Positions 50,668 to 63,900 are shown, counted from the first letter of the stretch. The stretch: DNA of 64,000 bases from Clavelina lepadiformis (GCF_947623445.1 NC_135242.1:18786001-18850000), one strand, 5' to 3'. Program-made: numbers and translations. The notes: a model not told the origin generated them from the letters alone.

Positions 50668-52129
50668 TTATAAACTAGCACCAGCCACAGCCAGTTTATC
50701 GGCCATTTCATTCCCATACACTCCTTGATGTCCGTAAACATGTTCAAAATGCACCTTAACATCTTTCATGTTTTCCAGCATCTGTGAAAATTCTTTCTTA
50801 TGCACTACGGGCTTTCCGTCAGCCTTTAGCCAATTCCTTTTTATCCAGCCAGGTATCCACTTGGTCACACAGTTAATTATGAACATAGAATCAGTTTTTA
50901 TCTGTGATGAATAAAAATAGGCTTACTAAGTACTGCTAAATAAACCACATAAAACCCTGTAATTATTTTACTATGATTAAGAATATGTAAGTGGAAAAAC
51001 TTTTGTGAAAAATTATTCAGACAAACATGAATATAAAAATAAACTTAAAACATTCTTGCCAATACGGATCTATGTCCTGCTATTATGGCTTGCTCAATGG
51101 CAGTATTGACAGCTGCTATTTCTGCTCGTTGGTTGGTTTGTTCTCCTTTTAATTTCCTTGACAAATTTAGTGGATGGTTGTCACCCCACCACACACCATA
51201 GCTAAATGTAAGTTTCAATAATAATTCTACGGTGATATCGATATTTATACAGTGCACAATCCTTAACAAGGTATTTTATGCACTAACTAAGAAAATTATA
51301 TACAATAAAATTTTGCTTTCCAAGAAACTCAATCATAATGATTTACCCTGCTTTGCATCCCTTTCTACCATTCTTTGAACATGCCCCATCAGTGTACACA
51401 ACAGGACAGGATTCAAATGTTGAACTGCCTGGCACAGATTTATTATGTGCTGGTATACCCATGTCTTGAATAAATAATAACAAAAATTTTAAACTCAATT
51501 GCAAGTTTGCAATGTCAGCAGTAAAGATGCATTTAGCAAACATAGTTATTCAGATAGCTGCTATCAAACGGATTGATGTTGATCCTCCGATATAATCTAA
51601 TTTAGGAATATTAATGTCCTTTGCAAAACATATAAAACAGGCAATTTAGATTGGCATTGCATTTTACTGAATATAAATCACTCTAACATCTCCAACTCAT
51701 CATTTTAATGAAATGGTAGCCTGGGCTAAATATATCATCTATAATATATAAAACCTTACCTTTGTTTTTAATCTTGGCTTGTTTGACACCGTCCTCACAA
51801 TCTCCAAGTTTTCTTTTTAAGGGTTTGTCTGATTGAGAATGTGGTTTTACAAACGGAGGTAAACATTTTTCCTGTGGAGCATTTAGTTCATCAGAAAAAA
51901 GTTTCTGTAGTAGGTCTTCTTCAGTTTGCTGATCAATACCTTCCTTCACAAAAAACTCAGCCTCGTTCACGCTTGAAAATTTCTTAAATTTGGCTCCAGT
52001 GAATCCGTTTACTTGAGCAAAGCATTCACTCCAACTCTTATAAACTCCAGGCACGCGGCCCTTGTGTACAGCATAAACTCTCATTTTAAGCCAAACTGGC
52101 AGAAACAACTTTTGCGCCAGCTTTAACAT
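50668..52129 (-). CDS. RNASEH1: Ribonuclease H1
   Basis: RNase H1 cuts RNA in RNA:DNA hybrids in the nucleus and in mitochondria. Four exons (52129-51760, 51464-51347, 51201-51060, 50901-50668) give 287 residues, against 286 in human. The N-terminal hybrid-binding domain (residues about 16-60) reads [16 protein letters not shown] and [16 protein letters not shown] Lys-rich linker leads to the catalytic domain, with all five active-site residues at a constant offset of four from the human enzyme: D149 (YTDG), E190 (QRAEI), D214 (TDSM), H268 (YGHQG) and D278 (NEMAD). The start chosen at 52129 gives [15 protein letters not shown], a plausible mitochondrial presequence. The next in-frame ATG (52084) would give the nuclear form, as in mammals. 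An upstream in-frame ATG at 52213 is also possible. Intron 3 appears to use a GC donor. Confidence 0.93.
51054..51059 (-). other. Probable GC donor site of RNASEH1 intron 3
   Basis: On the minus strand exon 3 ends with codons for Val-Leu followed by GCAAGA, a good match to the GC-AG intron donor consensus. Using it, residues 210-214 (LIKTD) align without gaps to human RNase H1. The nearest GT (GTATTG, six bases earlier) is a poor donor and would delete two conserved-position residues. Confidence 0.65.
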
Positions 52130-52213
52130 AAACGACCAACTATGACCAGGTAAAAAGGAGTAATCATGTACGCTAATATTTAGTCTATACATTTCAAATT
52201 TAACAGAAAGCAT

Positions 52214-55077
52214 AAGTTACACACAATTTGGCAAGAAATGCTTTTTGAATACATATAGGTACTGGTAGCAGGAGGAAAGGAGACACTGTGGTCTTGTTCA
52301 ATTAAGCAAGAGGGAAATAGAAGAGCAAAGCAAATTTGCAGTTGCGCCAATACGTGTATTTTCTCTGAGCCATGCCGAGGTCTAACCAAGTTTACGCCGC
52401 TTGACCGTAAGTCATGCCCCTGTAAAGTTTGTATGATTCACCTGAGGTATCCAGTGTGGCGAAGGAGCAGATATCGTTACGACACTGGCGTAAATATAAG
52501 CTTCAGCCTTTATGACGTGGCGTCACAAAATCATGTCACAAGAAGCAAGCATAAAAAAGCCAACGGCTCTCCAGTCACAGTAATCAGCTCCATTCATTGA
52601 ACTAATGATTAGGCTTGGCCTCGTTACGGCAGAATATAATCAGACTTTTAATATTGGTATGGTGTGAAACAAAGACCCTAATTTTTTGGTGTAAGTCTCT
52701 CCGTGCTAAAATGCAAGCTTTCCATACAGGGTCACGCCGATATCATCGGCGTAATTCAGGAATGCACACTGGCAGAAATGAGGTTAGTTAAATATACACA
52801 CAAATACATTATACAGTAACTGTCTTCCCTGCCTCCAGCCCAGAAATTCACAAAGCATGCTGTTGTCCATGCACAATTAGCATGGATCCCAAGATTAATG
52901 AGTATATAAAAATAAAAACCTAAAGGCTTGGATTATCTGCTTGGAATCCGGATTAATTAATTGATTAATTTCATCCCAAATTAGTCAACGAAAAGTTTTT
53001 GTATCTCTTGCATAGCATTGAAAATAAGTTTTGAAAGCATACACTCGAAACATTAACTAATAAAAATAAAATGATTGCCAGTTTCTTGGCTCTTGTATTT
53101 ATTCTTTGAAATACTTTAGATATTTAGCGTGTAATTACAGAATTTTTCATGGTCATTTTCCATTGCTTGAAAACGGTGCATATAAGTACTGAAGTAATCA
53201 CCAATAACAATTTTAACTCAGCACATAATAAACGTTTCTTGTGATATCATCAATTGCAGTCTCCTGTTTTTGAGTAGCACCCTGCTATTAGTTACGTTGC
53301 ATGGTTGCCAATTAGTGATTTAGAAAGGCAAGGTCGTATTGTAATAATTAATCCGTAATCCACATCAGCCGCTCACTTTGTTGAAAACTAGACTGCCATC
53401 GATTACATCACGAGTAGCAGCCAGGTTAGGCTGGTGGTGATACGTCATCAACAGTAACCTGTCAGTCATTACGCAGCGGGAAAAAGTAAGGTGCTATTGG
53501 AAAACAGCAGGTTACCGCACCAGCTGTTTTGGTTACAAACCCCGCCTTGCAAGCACAGCAAGCTTTCGCTATCTCCTGCAGATCCAGAACTCTGGCTTTT
53601 GACATTTACCCCTTTGAAATGAATTTTCCAACTGTATTGGATTAGGGAATCTCCCAAATACAAAACGAAAATTCATGGAAATATTTTTAAAATTTGTTTC
53701 TATTGCATTCCTAAGCAGAGTAACGTCTACAGGGTGACAAATGTAGCCTTCATTGAAGCAAAAAGTACCAATCAAACTTATGAAAACATATTTGTAAAAC
53801 GAGGGGCCGATTTTCGGTGTTGCGCACCCAAGTGAAGTGACCAACAATCATCACTCATCAGTCAGCAAAATAGCCTATTATCTTACATTTTAATTGAATT
53901 TAGTCAATTTTATTAAAAGAAAGAACTAGTCGTTTAAAAACAAAATAGAACAAAAAAATTAATTGATTATAATTTCCATTTTCATTTATAATAAATTTAT
54001 TAAAGACTTTGGTCTACCCGGTGTTTATCACTTTGGTTTTACTGTAGCTAACCGGTCTTACATAAGCTAATACCATACCAAGTGTATATGGGTGTGTGTG
54101 TTCGTCTGTTCAAGTGATCATTTCTTTCTAGCTGTTCAATATAAGACTTTCAAGAAATCCGTCTGCATTTCTAATACCCAGGGTAGGGTGGAATTCAGGC
54201 CTTGCTGGCCCGAAGGACACCCCTTGGGAATATTTGGGTGATCACCAATTATTATCAATAATTAATCATATGCGAAGCAATAAAATTTGCTAAAACAAAT
54301 GTTTTAATTACGTACGGCGTCAAAGTCAACTGGATAGATGAGTCGTTAGTGCGCTGGGTTTGCAAGAACATGCCTCGTGTTCGATACCCAATGGAGCTAC
54401 TGTTGTAGGCTAATGCCCTTGATCATGGCATTAATTCCTTGATCAATGCAATCTTTTGTACTTATCTGATCACGCAAATGTTCTTGTTTTGTCCTTAGAT
54501 GGTCCCATTCCAAGACTTTTGATTTCGATCCCGTGTTGACCTAATTCTTTTTATTAAATCAATGCAGGCATCCTTTCATAAAGAAAAGTTATTGACGGGA
54601 AAAATACATTTAAATTCAAAATTTGCCTTAACTAAAAGGAAAGTTAGATAAAAAGAAGTAAATTAGTTTTTGTTCCCCAAGGCCGATGAAATTATATTTC
54701 TATTTCCTTGGTAACATTTTTGTATATGGATACATTTATGGTTGCGCCCTAAATATTTGTTTTGGTGGATCTACAAAAATGTCAAACGCGTGTTTGATCG
54801 TTTGACGACATCATCTTGTTCTTACGATTTCATTTCAGTACATTATAATGTGTATAAGTCGAAGCTAGAAATAGGCTTAGGTTAACTAAACCTGCTGTAT
54901 AAGCTTTGAAAATCATTAGTTGACGATTTGCGATCTATTTTCAAAAATATTTAGATAACAAAAATTTGACTTAAGTATTACGCATCTTTTTGTTGTGGAA
55001 TAGGTAGAAAAAATAATTGGTGAATTTAAACCTTGCCAATCAATGTCTTTTTTGTAGGTTTTGCAGTAGAAATAACA
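52214..55077. other. Spacer between RNASEH1 and the MARVEL gene (divergent promoters)
   Basis: The two genes point away from each other, so both promoters should lie here. No protein gene was recognised; the minus-strand frame 53569-53847 (92 codons) has no family resemblance. A tRNA-like SINE relic lies at 54328-54395. An acceptor-like TTTTGCAG at 55059-55066, just before the MARVEL start, hints at an upstream non-coding exon. Confidence 0.5.
54328..54395 (+). repeat. tRNA-derived SINE head or tRNA relic
   Basis: The stretch has the layout of a tRNA-type RNA polymerase III promoter. An A box-like GATGAGTCGTTAGTGCG is followed by CGCTGGGTTTGCAA, resembling a tRNA anticodon arm, and a B box GTTCGATACCC lies about 50 bp downstream. 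The acceptor stem does not pair well and the sequence runs on into non-tRNA sequence, so a SINE head or pseudogene is likelier than a working tRNA. The full extent of the element is not clear. Confidence 0.55.
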
Positions 55078-56234
55078 ATGACTGCAGAAAAACCAGAAAC
55101 AAAAACTGAGTCTCAAGGTGAAAGTAAAAGCGGAGGAAATTCCGGGGTGCAATATATCACCAGCAAGGAAGGCATAGTCAGAGCTGTGATAATTGTATTT
55201 GGTTGTATCGCCTTTGCACTTATAGCAGACGTTGGTTATGGGGACGTAATTGCTTGGGTGATGGCGGCTTATATTATTGCTTGGGTGTTTACACTTTTGT
55301 CTTATTTCTTCATCGCGACAACGCTTTCGACCCAAATGAACTGCGGAATTTCGTACGAGGTATGTGTGCATAAAATGTTCATAAATCTAGTTAATGGTAT
55401 GTTGTTAGACCCTAACACCAACACCTTAACTTTATTGAAAAACGTAAAACTGATGCTATGGGCTATAGCCACTCCATTGGTTGATAATAAAGCAATAAAT
55501 GTATCTAACAAATTTAATATGTAGTATGTTTTTTCAGACGGTAGATGTTTGCGTATCCATTGTTTCTTTTTTCCACTGCCTGATGGCAAGCATAGTGCTG
55601 GCGATATACACCTGTTCTCGGTGTGATGAGCTAATAGCTGCTGACGTATTTGGATTCTTACTTTGTATTGCTTATGCTGTCGAAATCTACTTCCTGAAGG
55701 GAAATGCCCCCAGTAGTTTGAGTAAGTTACCTTATTATCAACTAATGGTTGTTTTTCTGGCGTGTCCACTAGTTATGCTTACTTGTGGTTTCCTGTGTAG
55801 AATACCTTTTGGAGATCAAAGGTATATTGAAGGCTGTCATATGTATATTTGGGTGCACCACGTTTGCCATGCTGGATGCGGCAGGCTATGAGTGCTTTGA
55901 GAGTGGATGCGATTCTGGCCGCACATGGGCCTTTGCAGCCTACATCTACTGCTGGGTGGTCAGCCTAATCATCTTGCTCCTTCGCGTGACGCCGTTGGCT
56001 GATAAAATTAGTCCAATCGACAAAATCGATTTTTTCTGGTCAGTTTTTTCATTTTTCAATTATCTGGCGGCGTCGATCGTGCTAGCTTGTTATTTGGAAT
56101 GCAAAAACTTTGAGTATCGCGTTTGTAGCACTAGATTGGCCGCAGATATATTTGGATTCATAACAGCAATTCTGTACGCCGTAGAGGCATTTCTCCTCAA
56201 AGGTGCCTGTACGAACGGTGTTTCCCCCGGGTAA
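55078..56234 (+). CDS. MYADM-like double-MARVEL membrane protein
   Basis: Three exons (55078-55359, 55538-55721, 55801-56234) give 299 residues. A hydrophilic N-terminus (about 30 residues) precedes eight membrane helices in two homologous sets of four, i.e. two MARVEL domains. The repeat is visible in the protein: GIVRAVIIVFGCIAFALI against GILKAVICIFGCTTFAML, and AADVFGFLLCIAYAVE against AADIFGFITAILYAVE. MYADM proteins have this double arrangement and a similar length (about 320 residues), and they organise cholesterol-rich membrane domains and Rac1 at the cell cortex in mammals. The same role here is an inference. The intron between the repeats keeps them on separate exons. The first ATG giving the hydrophilic N-terminus was taken as the start. 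CMTM/MAL proteins have only one such domain. Confidence 0.82.
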
Positions 56235-57962
56235 ATGAACGTTTACTTCTCACTCACGCGATTCTCATTCATGCCCTAGCGCCCATGCAAACCAAACCAG
56301 TTTTCACGTAACACGTCCTATCAAGATTTTTAAAACGAGTAAAGTTTAAATCGTAAAACGAGTTGAGATCCGACAAAAAGGTAAACTAAATTTTAAAACC
56401 AACAAGCAATTTTCCAACCGATTGTAAATAGACCTGTGCTCTGAATATATCGCGAAAATGTGCCCGGATAATAATGTATCTTTACAATTGGAATAGCCGC
56501 GTAATCACGTTATGTCCATAACAAAAGATAATTACAGAAATTCCTCACGTAGTTTTTATACTCGTTTTAAGCATGTTGCTATTCCGTCTAAATGCAGAAC
56601 GAAATGATCGTTGGAAAAGTCTGAGTCGAATTAAATATCTGTACCGTTTTCCCGATTTTTGCCTCCGTTCCGCTAGGCTTTTCAGAACGCAGTGGGAACA
56701 AGTTTGACGTGACGAATGTTTTAACGCACACATTTTCCAGGTTTTCAATTTGTTCATTTAAGCTCTGTAACAATTGACTCGTGACTGTACCTAACTGTTT
56801 AGAAAGTAACGTTAGTAGTCAATAAATAGTAAATAATGAATATCTGGCATAAATTTTTCTGAGATTCAAACTGAATTCTTGTTACTAGCCAAGAAGCTGC
56901 AGCGCAAAGAAAAGTTGTTAAGATTTGTATTCAAATGCAAAAAAGAGGGCAGTGCTGCCCGCTATTCAACAACATTGCATACACTTGATGATAGTGCTTG
57001 AAACAGTATTCATTGGGAATTCAACCACGACAAAAGTGTCTTTTATGACGCAATCATTTGCAACACGATTAATTTGATGTTGTAAACAATTTCATTCTTG
57101 TTAAGCTATCTTTGCTTGATCTAGAATTAAAGTAACTTTCCGAATATGGAAACAGCTCATACACAAGTAAAGGCACATCGTCAAAGACTTTGAACGGAAG
57201 TTAGAAAATGGTCGGACACAAACGTTGGTTAAAACAAAGGAAAACGAGAATAATGAACATATGCTCGCTTATAAAATTAGTAAAAAACACAACTGGTTTG
57301 ATTAAAAGCAAAACCATCCATCAATGCAAACTGGAGGCGAGACCTCTCAAAAGCAACATGAGCAAGGACTAACATTATACTTAGGAGCTGTTTTCGCGAC
57401 GATTATGAACGATGGATTTTATCGAAAAGTCAAACAAAACGTGGCGGCTATCACATAATTTTAAAAGAAAACACAACTGAAAGCTAAAGAAAACGGCAAC
57501 GGTACATCCGAGAACGTTTCAACAAACACCACAATGAACGATGGTGGGCAGTATATTGTTGAATGAATGGTCAGTATGCGCAGGAAAGAAACTGAATCCC
57601 GTAGGAACTGGACACTTGCAATTATAAGCGGTACATACGATATAGCAATTCACTAATTCTCCACAAAAAGGTTGGTAACACCGAAGCGTTCTGAGAAATG
57701 TTGCACACAACAGTAGCACATGATACTATTAAAATTAAATGTGAAACAATCAAACACGAAAGGAAAAATAATATACAGGCCGGCAGAAGACCAACAACCT
57801 TGAAAATAGCAGATAATATTAACCGGATGATTGAAATCCCCGCGTTGGTTGCCAAATTGGGCATCTTGTCATCTTCACATTACTACGCTCCCCGCTGTTG
57901 CATTGAGGAACGATCTGGAGCTAGGACGTCATCAATCGTGACGTGAACTGTAGGTAAACCGA
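56235..57962. other. Convergent spacer between the MARVEL gene and plexin
   Basis: No gene recognised. AATAAA at 56822-56827 could serve the MARVEL gene, about 590 nt past its stop. Open frames here are short, on both strands, and without family resemblance. Confidence 0.5.
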
Positions 57963-60900
57963 TCACGACCCGCCGTTCATGGCAACAGACACATATTCGA
58001 GTTGTTTTACCAGACTTTGGCTTCTCGCATCACTGTCGTTGTTTAAGACGTTCAGTATCTGGCCGTTGTATTTCTCTACGAAAGTGAAGAGTTGCGACAG
58101 GGCAGCTTGGCTGTTGAAGTCCTGAGAGTGCGTCTGCGAGAAAGTTAAGAGTTCCTTTAAAAGCTTTCTCGAACAAAACCTCAAACCCACTCCAGTCCTG
58201 TAGGATGCTACTAAAATATGAAGGTTCGAGTGGTTGCTGCTCGGTAACACATGGTTCACCTTGGTTGCCCCACCACTGAACCGTAAATAGGCCGATAGTG
58301 TATTCTATCAGCAACCACTTGAAACAAGTGAGCGTTGCACGTGAGGGGTAATATCATTGTATTTTTCACGTCTGAATAGGGACAACCAAGCAAACATGCT
58401 AATTTCGCTCAAGTTGCAAAATCTAATACAAACTAACAGTCATACGATTACGCAAAGATACGTTAAGCACGCATATCTATTTTTACTACGATCTTACAAA
58501 AGATTCTTCCTGGAGGAAAGCACTAAGGTCTCTTGAATTGAGTTTGGGCATGCGGGAAATATCCGAGTAATACCTACAAAGACATTTCGTCGTCATAAAA
58601 CAAAAATAAATTTGTTCTTTATTCTATTTGTATGACCGGTCAAAACTACCAGCATTAACTGGAAGGTAACTCAAAAAAATAAATCAAACATCTTAATATA
58701 ACAAACAAACTTAACAAACGTCATAACGCAAAAAAATCGTAAAACTGAGCTTATTATCCTACCTAGAAACCCAGTCCCTATAATCTGGAATTTCCTTGGC
58801 GTATAAGAGTTTATTTGACGGTGAATCTTTGCCTAATTTATACTCAGCGGTTGAACACGAGTCCATGAATGCCTGAGCTATGACGGAGAGGTAACAATCC
58901 ACGATCGGGGATTTATGAACGTCGTACACGAACTCGGGATTTTTGATCAAGTTCACCCAGAACCTCAAGGGCAAACTAAAAATTTATGAGTTTGGTTTTA
59001 CTAATTCATAGTTAATAACCTAAAAATAAATTTGTTCAACAACCAACAGAAGTTAAGAAGTAATGCGGTTTCAAATTTCTCAAAGCCTAATTGATCTATC
59101 TTACAAGAAATGTTAACTATACAAGCTATTAGCACTGAACCGGACACAAAACTTCATCCAGAGTATGGTCGGGGTTAAAGGAAAAGTTACCAGTTGCTCT
59201 TCCACGTGTGAACTGTCTCGGGGTCGGTAATCCCGTGCCTTGCCGCTTGGCCATCAAGAAAATCGAACATGTGCTTGACAGCGAGTGGCAACGCGTGACC
59301 CCTCTGTACAACGCTGAATATTGTCTCAAAGAGATCATCGACGTACTTTTGTATTGTGCCCTGCAATTAAAAAATACACAGGTCATTGAAATTGAAACTG
59401 AAATTAAAAGATACAACGACATTTAAAATACATAATAGATGGAAGAACGATGACGGTTGACACTAAGATACCGACGAACCGCTTTTCCTGTAAGAAGTGC
59501 GGGAAATGTTTCTTATTGTACCTTTGTTGTGAGAAGCCTGGTGAGATAAACTTCAGAAACCATCTTGCCAACCCTGTCACCCCCTTCCCTTTGGTCTTGG
59601 TCGGTTGGTTTAACCTGCAACCGATGCAACAAAAGCCTCAATTACAGCGGCGCCATCAACTCAACATTATAGACGTTAGCACGTTAAGTGAACTGGTATG
59701 GGCGACAAATTTGTTAGGGTGACATTATTTCTGCATTGCGCAAAGTTATCGAAACTAGATAGAGAAGGTATGCTCGACTTACAAGATGCCATAACTTTGG
59801 TCCATCCTGAGGTAAGGTGGGAGTACCGGACCTGCTGACTTGCTTGTGCCTAGGCAAGCTAGTGTTGCTTCCCTCTGACGGAAGTAGTCTGTAGGAAAAT
59901 TATCAAGAATTTAATGACAAGCCATGTTATTATAATACAATAGAGTATAGACGAAGAAAACCCACAGAGTCATCACGTGTGTCTTCAAAACAGGGCAATA
60001 CAAAAATATTTAAAGACATTTAAGATACTAAATCAGGCTACAACAGGGAATAAAAGAATGCAGACATTCAAAGTTTGGATACGGGCAGAAAAATATAATT
60101 CACCTTGCGCCACTTCCGTTGCGCTTAAGGCCACCTGATCTGGAGAGAGCAGAAGCCGATGATTGATTGAGAATTGAATTCTCCTGCTTTGGAATGATCG
60201 ATATTTTGTCGTTGGATTTCACCTGACAAAATGAAAATAATCATCACAAAGTGTTTGCTAAACGCAATTGTAATATTTACAAACGTAAATGGCAAGCATG
60301 CTGAGTACTTGGCAAATATTTGTATGGCTATCATAAGAATTCTTTTAACAACTTGCAACTTTATTTAATAAAAGGTTGGTGAGACTACAGACCTTCTAAT
60401 TCCTGATTAAATACATATTTCCTAAATTTAATAAATTCGAATATTAAGTTACTGTGTAGTGTTCGAGGGTGTTCACTTTCTTCCATTCGCCTTCCAACTT
60501 CGAAGTATGATCTTCGTCTTTTAGAACATGACGAGCTCCTCTCTTTGTTTGCCATTCTATAGGATGAGAATAGGCGTTAAGACAAACAACAATAATTGAG
60601 AAAATCTAAGTTAAATGTAGACTCACTTTCACCAAACTATCGTAAACCAATGTATAATCATCATCATAAACACATGGTAAGATTCATTTTAAGGCTGCTG
60701 ACAACTTATAAGCAGGTCAACTGCTAGTTACTGGTCAGTTTTCAGGGACATACCAAGGTCAATAGCTTCTGGATGCGGACGACGCATATAGTGGACGTTC
60801 ATGTAAGCTACATCCAGAATTTTTCTCTTGACTTGAGATATTGAGTCACAACTGAGAACCCTGGCTGAAAAGTCAGGCTGATCGTATTCAGCCAAGTAGT

Positions 60901-63900
60901 TGCTGACAGTCAAAGTCTGAATAAAAAAATTTCAGAAGTCAAACACTGAAAAATGTACAAACACGTTGCATAAGAAACTGTCAATCAATATGGTTGTAGG
61001 TTCCGAAACTTATCGATCACGTTGAAAGCTAGTAGGTAGCTTACCAGCATTTCGTGATCCACGGATTGCCGAAGAAGTTTGTCCTCGCTCAGTGAATACC
61101 TTGCTTCGTTTGTAAAAGCATCAACTGGTCCCTTGTCAACTTGCTGCTTAATTGCTCGGTACAATGTAAAGAGAGGTTCTCCCGCACATTCCTGAAAACA
61201 TGATGGCGATAAATTGGAATTTTGGTGTAAATTCCTTATTTAGATAAATTTTGCACTATGACAGAAGTGTCTAATTACAGTCCATACCACAACAAATCTG
61301 TGAAGCAAAATGCTGAACCAATGGGTCAACATCTTCTCAGCAACTGATTCTGTTCTTCGAAGTAAAAGTTTGGGATGGTTGCTGCCTGCCAGATTCCTTT
61401 GGATCAAATCGGCCAAAAGATTTTCCAGTATCCTGCAAACACAAAGTTCACTTATCAGAAAACATGTCTGTCAGTTACTAAACCCGGTCAGTTATTTCTA
61501 CCATAACACATGTGGTAGTAACGCTGAGGTAGTACAAACGTAATTCAGAAAGCCAATACCTTAATTATCATCAACGTTATAATGAGGTAATAATATAATG
61601 GTTGCAATTGTTTACAAAATATAACGTATCAGTCAACATCAAAATTTTCATTGCTTGCATAGTTGCATGAAACAGGCATCAACTATAACATAAGACAAAT
61701 ATTCAGTAATTGTTTACACTTACTCTGTAGCATAATAAAGTCTGTCGTGCAAAATGACAAAAATAAGTCCCGCCACCTTTGCTCTGTAAATAGAAATTTG
61801 TTAAATTGGATGTAAATATACTGTGGTTTATAACAGCCAATTGGTTAGCATTTCAATGACTGTCGCAAATGCAGTTTGTAAAGTTATCATACGCAATCAA
61901 GGTATTACTTCTCTGTCATTGAGAATGATCTTTGCCCTTCGAGGGCTTTGATGAAGCACATTAGAAAGGTTTTGTTCTCCAAGAGCTTGTTAAATCGTTC
62001 CATTCCAAGAGCACGAGGTCGTGTAGGTCGATTGCTGTTGGTGCGAATATCTACAGAATAATGACAAGAGATTGCAGCAAAATATTGAATATGATATGCT
62101 GGGATCATGAGTATGACTTTTTTGGCATCATTCATGGCAATGGATGCAAGGTGTGTTCAAAAGGTATTCGACCTTTGGAAATAAACCACGATATTAAGCA
62201 TTTGACAAGTTTTGTTTCTTGGTCTATAAAATACTCCCTGTGGGAGTTAACACACTTTTCCCAGCGATTCCGACTTCAGAAACACATCTGAAACGCCTTC
62301 TCTGGAATGCTATGAAGCTTTGCAGTCGTTTTTTTCATAACTTTCTCTCGTGATTCAAAACATTGTTCATTTCAGGATCGTTTAAACTAATATAGGAACC
62401 AGGAGTCAGGCGGTATCCAAGCCAAGAGAATTAGTAGTTCGACCAGATAAGTTTGGTTCGTGCGGGCATTATGAACAAGTTTTTTGCTGTGGTGAACCAG
62501 CCAATTCTTTGCTGCCATACTTAGGAGTTCTTGCAACACACATAGAGCTTCAAAAAGATGATGCGGAGCATATAAGTAGTATTTCCTATTGATCATATGT
62601 GCATATTTACAGTATGATGCATAAAAACCATGTAGGTTAAAGTAATGTCAGCATTATTTCAACAAGGCTATATCATTACTTTAGCGTGACTAAGAGCTAA
62701 CTTTTCACAGACGGGGGTGCAACAGTATTATTCGTTGCGTTCTGCCATTTTGCGGAAAATCATAAGTCTGACAAGAGCGTGCTACACATCTGAATTCAAG
62801 GCATGAATGAGAAAAAGATGCCGCCTGGGAAATTTTCATTCGTACGCAGAAAGGGTATAACCAACTCCGACCAAAAACACTTTGTCCGGGCGTCATTACT
62901 TACTATGAAGAAAAAAGCCTAATACTTTTTTGAACACACGTTGTACTTATAAGAAAAATGTTGTCTTGTGTTAATCAAATTTTAAATTAAAATAAAAAAC
63001 AGGATATAGTTTGGCACTCTGTAGGTTAACTTATATTTTATACACGAGCTTTTGCAAGCATTAGTTTGCTTCTTCAGGTGTACTACGAAAATCATTTTTT
63101 CAGAGTGCCTAACTATATCCTGTTTTTCATTTTACTTATAAGAGTGTGATACAGAATTGTTTTATGTAAAGTATTAAAACACACAGCACATCCAGTTGGT
63201 ATCACCCAAAATCATGCATATAACACTTTTATAATTGGATATTGTAACTATTTTACCTTCTCTTCCATTCCGATATGAAAGTAGAAGAGCGTGTTGATTC
63301 TCAGCAGTAACAGGATCAGGAAAGAGCACCCTCATCAAATAAGTCCGATAATCAAGGTACGGGATACCAACTCCTCCGGCAACGGTGTCCAGCTGAGACA
63401 TGTCGGTTTGGAGTTCGGCAAATGCTAAAAATAGAAGTAGGATCTGGATCAGCCAATCAAGGTTAAATGCAGGTTCCTGGCATCTACATTTTTTGGTGCT
63501 GCAAGTTTTCAAGAACTTATGTTAACAGTTGTACTAAAGGACATGGTACCTGTACAAAACCAATATTAAAATCAATTTAAGCGGTAAAAACAATAAGCTT
63601 GGAGTGCAATTTTTTACGGGACAACATTTTTGGCAATTTATCACTGAATTGGAGTATACCATCCAAAAATGCATTTTCCTCAGATTTTCACTCAACAAGT
63701 TAACTCCGTCGCATCGTTTACCTTCTTTGCACACTTTAGCCACTCTTGATTCCATCTGGTTCATCTGCATCATCATATTCTTCACTTCCATGTCGCTCGC
63801 CTTTGCTCTTCTTCGATAGACACAAACGAGAATAAAGATACCAACAGCAACCACCACCAGAATGCCGACAATAACTCCCACAACAGCTGGTGGAAATTGA

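Noticed and set aside
53569..53847. 92-codon minus-strand frame in the RNASEH1 upstream spacer
   Set aside because: No family resemblance, no flanking exons, overlapping alternative frames.
54328..54395. Functional tRNA gene
   Set aside because: The stems outside the A and B boxes do not pair convincingly; a SINE head or pseudogene fits better.
55302..55769. 155-codon minus-strand frame antisense to the MARVEL gene
   Set aside because: It is the shadow of the real exons: the + strand reading gives membrane helices and correct splice sites.
57630..58314. Overlapping + and - frames at the end of plexin
   Set aside because: Only the frame ending at 57963 continues the plexin C-terminus; the others are shadows.
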